Under the pieces are notes generated by a model. The model was not told where the DNA came from and ran no database searches. It saw nothing but the letters and a program-made list of their open reading frames with translations. From assembly GCA_902794535.1 (NCBI GenBank), contig CADBHQ010000001.1:62001-126000 (forward strand): 64,000 nt of DNA. Reading direction: 5' to 3'. How positions within the stretch are numbered: position 1 is the stretch's first letter; each line of letters begins with the position of its first letter. Position numbers and translations under genes: made by a program. The stretch comes from Fibrobacter succinogenes (lineage in GTDB: Bacteria > Fibrobacterota > Fibrobacteria > Fibrobacterales > Fibrobacteraceae). Positions 60,879 through 64,000 of this stretch are shown piece after piece.

Positions 60879-61169
60879 ATGTTTTTGGGAATGGTGCTTG
60901 TTTGTGTACTAAAAGTATGCTTTTTCTTGTCAAGACATGCAACAAAATTTTTCTGTTGATAAGTTGTTCCAATCATAGGGAGTCTGTCTTGATTGTGGAG
61001 TGATTAAAAGAGTGATTTGTTTGCAATAGTGGGGGCAATGTTGGGAATAAATATTTTTTTGCCGTTTTTGAGCTAAAATCGTCAATTTTCAAAAAAAATG
61101 ACAGGGTTCGGACATTTTGTTGTATGCTTTATTTAATTTTTTCATGCTTTTTTAGATGATTGGTAAAAC
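60879..61169. other. AT-rich intergenic region before the DnaA-like gene
   Basis: With the terminator before it this makes a ~370-nt stretch without a gene. It is AT-rich with many short T- and A-runs. One DnaA-box-like site, TGTTGATAA (60954-60962, reverse TTATCAACA), differs from TTATCCACA at one position; I do not see a cluster of such sites. It could hold the promoter and autoregulatory site of the DnaA-like gene. I do not claim an origin. Confidence 0.4.
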
Positions 61170-62639
61170 GTGACAAACTCTGTTGCTCTCTTGAATTCGG
61201 AATCTTCGGTCTGGCAGTTGACTCTGGATCGTTTGCGCCTGGAATGTAATGACTATTTCGGCCTGACTATTTTGGATACGGTCTGCTATGAAGGCTTTTT
61301 TGATGGTGTAGTCCAGCTTTCTGTTCCCGATGAACTTCGTGAGAACTGGGTGAAGGCTCATTATGCCGAAATTATGCGTAAGGCCTTTGCCGAAGTTCTT
61401 GGCGATTCCTTCGTTGATTTTACTATTTCTATTTCGGCATCTGTAAAGAATGCGCCCGTGATGGCTACTCCGGCGGCTCCGAAGCTTGTCCCCGTGCATG
61501 TGGCTCCTGCCCGCCCCAAGAAGCGTGCCCCGCGCCTTAAGCTTTCTTTGTATGCCGGCTATACCTTTGAAAACTTTATTGAAGGCGATTGCAACTTTAC
61601 CGCTTGCGAAGCTTGCAAGTCTGTTGCCGAAAAACCGGGCGATCCGGCTTTGAATCCGCTTTTTGTGTACGGTAAGTCCGGCCTTGGCAAGACTCACCTT
61701 TTGCAGTCGATTGCAGGGCAGATGCTTAAATCGAGCTCGCAGACTCGCGTGGTTTATTGCCATGCCTACGAATTCCTGCGTGATGCTACGGCCATGAGCA
61801 AGGCCTTGAAGGCTAAGCTCGGTAATGTCCGCGAATTGGCTGTCGCTTTCCAGGAGAAGTACGAAAACTGCGATATCTTGCTCTTGGACGATGTCCAGCT
61901 CTTGGAACACGCTTCTGCTACGCAGGAACGCTTGGCTGTTCTCATTAAGCATTTGCGCTCCATGGGCAAGCAGGTGGTGCTTTCTTGCGACAGGCATCCG
62001 TCGCAGTTCAGAACAACTGATTCTTGTGTTGCTACCGCCAACGACGGCACTTCGATTCCGCGCATTTCGGCCAAGCTCTTGGCTCCGCTGGAATCTTGCG
62101 TGGCCGTGGGCCTCGATGTTCCGGATCTTTCGACCCGCATGAAGTTGATTCAGAAGAAGTCCATGAGCATTCCGTTCGTGGACAAGGACCGCGAAGAAAT
62201 TTGCAGGTTCCTGTCGCTTCCGCCGCGTGAAAACTTCCGCGTGATCGAAGGCATGCTGAACGGACTTCGCGCCATGAACGAATTCTGCGAAGAAAACTTG
62301 GACCTGGGTGCTGTCAAGCGCTTGGTGGCTCCTCCGGGAACGACGGGCGTCGAAGAACTTACGGTCAAGGGAATTGCCGAAACGGTTGCTATGGAATTCG
62401 GGACAGACTTGAATGCACTTGCAAGCAAGCGTCAAGATGCCGGTGTGGCACTTCCGCGTAAGGTGGCGATGTACCTTTGCCGCGAATTGACGAACACGTC
62501 TCTTGTGAATGTTGGCGAATTCTTTAACAGAGATTACTCTTCTGTTATCGCCGCAATCCGTTCTCTTACAAAGCAGATGGATAATGACGAAGACCTTGCC
62601 CGCAAGGTCAAGGATATCCGCTATTTGCTGGAAGCCTAG
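61170..62639 (+). CDS. Divergent DnaA-like replication initiator ATPase
   Basis: The 489-aa protein has DnaA domain order: N-terminal domain, linker, AAA+ domain with Walker A GKSGLGKTH (168-176) and Walker B ILLLDDVQLLEH (236-247), and a C-terminal helix-turn-helix (RKVAMYLCRELTNTSLVNVG, then FFNRDYSSVIAAI). Two points differ from typical DnaA. The Box VII stretch (about 296-314, SAKLLAPLESCVAVGL) lacks the arginine finger of 'RL.SRF.WGL', and the DHTTV DNA-binding signature reads DYSSV. No dnaN, recF or gyrB is adjacent. It may be a second, specialised initiator or the diverged main one. GTG start. Confidence 0.85.
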   Translation: MTNSVALLNSESSVWQLTLDRLRLECNDYFGLTILDTVCYEGFFDGVVQLSVPDELRENWVKAHYAEIMRKAFAEVLGDSFVDFTISISASVKNAPVMATPAAPKLVPVHVAPARPKKRAPRLKLSLYAGYTFENFIEGDCNFTACEACKSVAEKPGDPALNPLFVYGKSGLGKTHLLQSIAGQMLKSSSQTRVVYCHAYEFLRDATAMSKALKAKLGNVRELAVAFQEKYENCDILLLDDVQLLEHASATQERLAVLIKHLRSMGKQVVLSCDRHPSQFRTTDSCVATANDGTSIPRISAKLLAPLESCVAVGLDVPDLSTRMKLIQKKSMSIPFVDKDREEICRFLSLPPRENFRVIEGMLNGLRAMNEFCEENLDLGAVKRLVAPPGTTGVEELTVKGIAETVAMEFGTDLNALASKRQDAGVALPRKVAMYLCRELTNTSLVNVGEFFNRDYSSVIAAIRSLTKQMDNDEDLARKVKDIRYLLEA

Positions 62640-62641
62640 CA

Positions 62642-63523
62642 ATGATTGCTTTGGTGACGGGTGGCGCAGGCGTCGTAGGGACGGCGCTCTGTCGGGAACT
62701 TTTAGCGTGCGGTGTGTGTGTACGTGTGCTTGTGCTCCCGGGCGATACCCAGGCTGGGTTTTTACCCGAGGGGGTGGAGGTCTTTTATGGGGATGTTACG
62801 GACGCCGATTCCATTCAGAAGGCGTTCGCTGGCGTAGACTTGGTGTATCACCTTGCCGCCATTCTTCTTTCTACAAAACCGGGAGCGTTTGACCGCATTA
62901 ATGCGGGCGGCACGCGCAATGTCGTGAATGCGGCAAAGCAGGCGGGTGTCAAGCGCCTAGTCTATGTCTCTAGCATTTCGGTGACGTATCCCGTGCTTAC
63001 GGAATACGGCAAAAGCAAACTCGCAGGGGAGTCTTACGTCAAGGATTCCGGTTTGCAGTGGACCATTGTTCGCCCAACGCTTGTCATCAGTTCGCCTATC
63101 GGTACGGGCGGAATCGAATTCAACATGTTCGTGGCCTACGTAAAGCGCTTTCCGGTGTATTTTATGCCAGGGGGCGGCAAGTGCCTCAAGCGTCCTGTGA
63201 AAAGTACGGATTTGGTCAAGGGAATCGCCCTTGCAGGCCTTTCGGAGCATGCAGTCGGTAAAACGTATGCCCTTGCGGGGGAGACTGTGCTTTCGATGGC
63301 AGATATGGCCAAGGCTGTCTTGAAACAGGCCGGCAAGCGCCATTGCATGATTCCTTTGCCGTGGTGGATTTCCAAGAAACTTGCAGTCCTTAAAAGCTGG
63401 ATTGGCGGGCGCCCGGTGACGGCGGAGCAGGCTTTGGCGGGTTTTTTGTATGACGCCGCTCCCGATATCGAAAATGCGAAGGCCGATTTGGGTTATAATC
63501 CCGGTTCACCCTTAAAAATTTGA
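62642..63523 (+). CDS. NAD(P)-dependent epimerase/dehydratase (extended SDR)
   Basis: The 293-aa protein has the nucleotide-binding MIALVTGGAGVVGTALCREL and the GVEVFYGDVTDADSI strand, YHLAAI, the catalytic YGKSK (Y-x-x-x-K) in LTEYGKSKLAGESYV and RPTLVISSPIG. It belongs to extended SDRs close to NDUFA9/hopanoid-type sugar-nucleotide and lipid-modifying enzymes. The substrate is not evident. It starts 2 nt after the DnaA-like stop. An A/T-rich hairpin (63519-63542) follows and may end transcription. Confidence 0.85.
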   Translation: MIALVTGGAGVVGTALCRELLACGVCVRVLVLPGDTQAGFLPEGVEVFYGDVTDADSIQKAFAGVDLVYHLAAILLSTKPGAFDRINAGGTRNVVNAAKQAGVKRLVYVSSISVTYPVLTEYGKSKLAGESYVKDSGLQWTIVRPTLVISSPIGTGGIEFNMFVAYVKRFPVYFMPGGGKCLKRPVKSTDLVKGIALAGLSEHAVGKTYALAGETVLSMADMAKAVLKQAGKRHCMIPLPWWISKKLAVLKSWIGGRPVTAEQALAGFLYDAAPDIENAKADLGYNPGSPLKI

Positions 63524-63613
63524 TAAAAAAGCCTTTTTTTATCACAAAAAATCACCAATTATTTACATTGACCGTTTTTTTGTATATATTACTATGCATA
63601 AAAAGAGGTATGT

Positions 63614-64000
63614 ATGAATTTTAAAGCGAAGTCAGCGGTATTCACTTCCGCCATTGCATTGTCCATGATGCTTGCCGCTTGTGGCAGCGACGACAATTCG
63701 TCGAACGTGGAACGCGAAGAAGGCAGCTCTTCTAGCGTTCAAGAAACTTCCTCCTCGTCGGTGGAAGAATCGTCTTCTTCCGTGAAGTCGGATTTGCCCA
63801 AGGGAATGCGTGCTGCTACCCTGGATGATCTTGAAAAGAATTTAACTCTTGGATCCATGTTTGGAACCGAAGTTTATCTTGCTTCTGGCGCCAAGCAGGG
63901 GGTGTTCTCCATTTGGATTCCGGACACAGCATGGATTGCTGTTCGTTCGGACTTTGAAAACGGCGTGATTGAATATGGCCCCGAGAAAGGTTCGTTCATG
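63614..64000 (+). CDS. Lipoprotein with Ser-rich linker (partial, runs off the window)
   Basis: ATG 63614 follows AAGAGGTATGT. The first 129 residues show a lipoprotein signal (LSMMLAACGSDD) and a Ser/Glu linker with runs such as EGSSSSVQETSSSSVEESSSSV, a style frequent in Fibrobacter surface proteins. The mature part (MRAATLDDLEKNLTLGSMFGTEVYLASG) is cut by the window edge and not recognised. Upstream, TTGACC (63568) and TACTAT (63590) could be a sigma-70-like promoter with 16-nt spacing. Confidence 0.8.
   Translation, partial: MNFKAKSAVFTSAIALSMMLAACGSDDNSSNVEREEGSSSSVQETSSSSVEESSSSVKSDLPKGMRAATLDDLEKNLTLGSMFGTEVYLASGAKQGVFSIWIPDTAWIAVRSDFENGVIEYGPEKGSFM

Noticed and set aside
60801..61169. 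Chromosomal origin next to the DnaA-like gene
   Set aside because: Only one DnaA-box-like site is visible and dnaN/recF/gyrB are not adjacent; AT-richness alone is not enough.

Overview
The window looks like a chromosomal segment of a Fibrobacter-type rumen/gut bacterium (Fibrobacterota, FCB superphylum). This is an inference from several signs: lipoproteins with Ser-rich linkers after the lipobox, a large DUF2723 membrane protein, OmpA proteins with TSP3 repeats, MBOAT/SGNH pairs, TAnnTTTG-like promoter boxes resembling those of Bacteroidetes, and several Rpn-type (PD-(D/E)XK) transposase relatives. Most genes use GC-rich codons. Two blocks (about 150-7200 and 9300-14150) are clearly AT-rich and look acquired.

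Layout. 1-7190 is a surface-polysaccharide cluster: the end of a probable sugar-nucleotide enzyme, two GT4 glycosyltransferases, a hexapeptide acetyltransferase, a GT-D enzyme, a Wzy-like polymerase, a Wzx-like flippase and an acyltransferase-3 gene cut short by a repeat. 7134-8541 is an Rpn-type gene between two diverged direct repeats. 8938-14014 is a candidate defence island: a 57-aa small protein, a SEFIR/TIR protein with a KAP-type NTPase, then an SMC/OLD-like AAA ATPase overlapping a small protein with a PD-(D/E)XK pattern. 14203-22088 returns to polysaccharide export and cell surface (Wzc-like BY-kinase, OmpA-TSP3, Wzi-like barrel, CapD/WbpM-like dehydratase).

22113-28987 holds a BIME-like hairpin repeat, a small toxin-antitoxin-like GNAT module, and an O-acetylation module (MBOAT plus two SGNH proteins) interrupted by a GIY-YIG gene flanked by inverted repeats. 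29002-37072 (minus strand) is mostly housekeeping: hisS, a DUF3857/transglutaminase/TPR lipoprotein, lgt, a penicillin-binding transpeptidase and orn. 37106-38194 is a decayed Rpn-type gene next to another copy of the hairpin repeat.

38371-54950 (plus strand) carries fabF, a small lipoprotein, a DUF2279 protein, the riboflavin genes ribE-ribBA-ribH followed by nusB, a DUF2723 protein, three GT2 glycosyltransferases, a Trm112-like protein, a large acidic TPR protein and pilT. 55020-64000 holds a beta-helix carbohydrate-binding lipoprotein, a second Wzi-like barrel, a U32 peptidase-family protein, a small helical protein, a divergent DnaA-like ATPase, an SDR epimerase and the start of a lipoprotein.

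The best candidates for something undescribed are the AAA ATPase/PD-(D/E)XK pair, the SEFIR-KAP pair beside it, the covarying hairpin repeat family, the palindrome-flanked GIY-YIG unit, and a DnaA homologue that seems to lack the arginine finger. No CRISPR array, rRNA or tRNA was seen.
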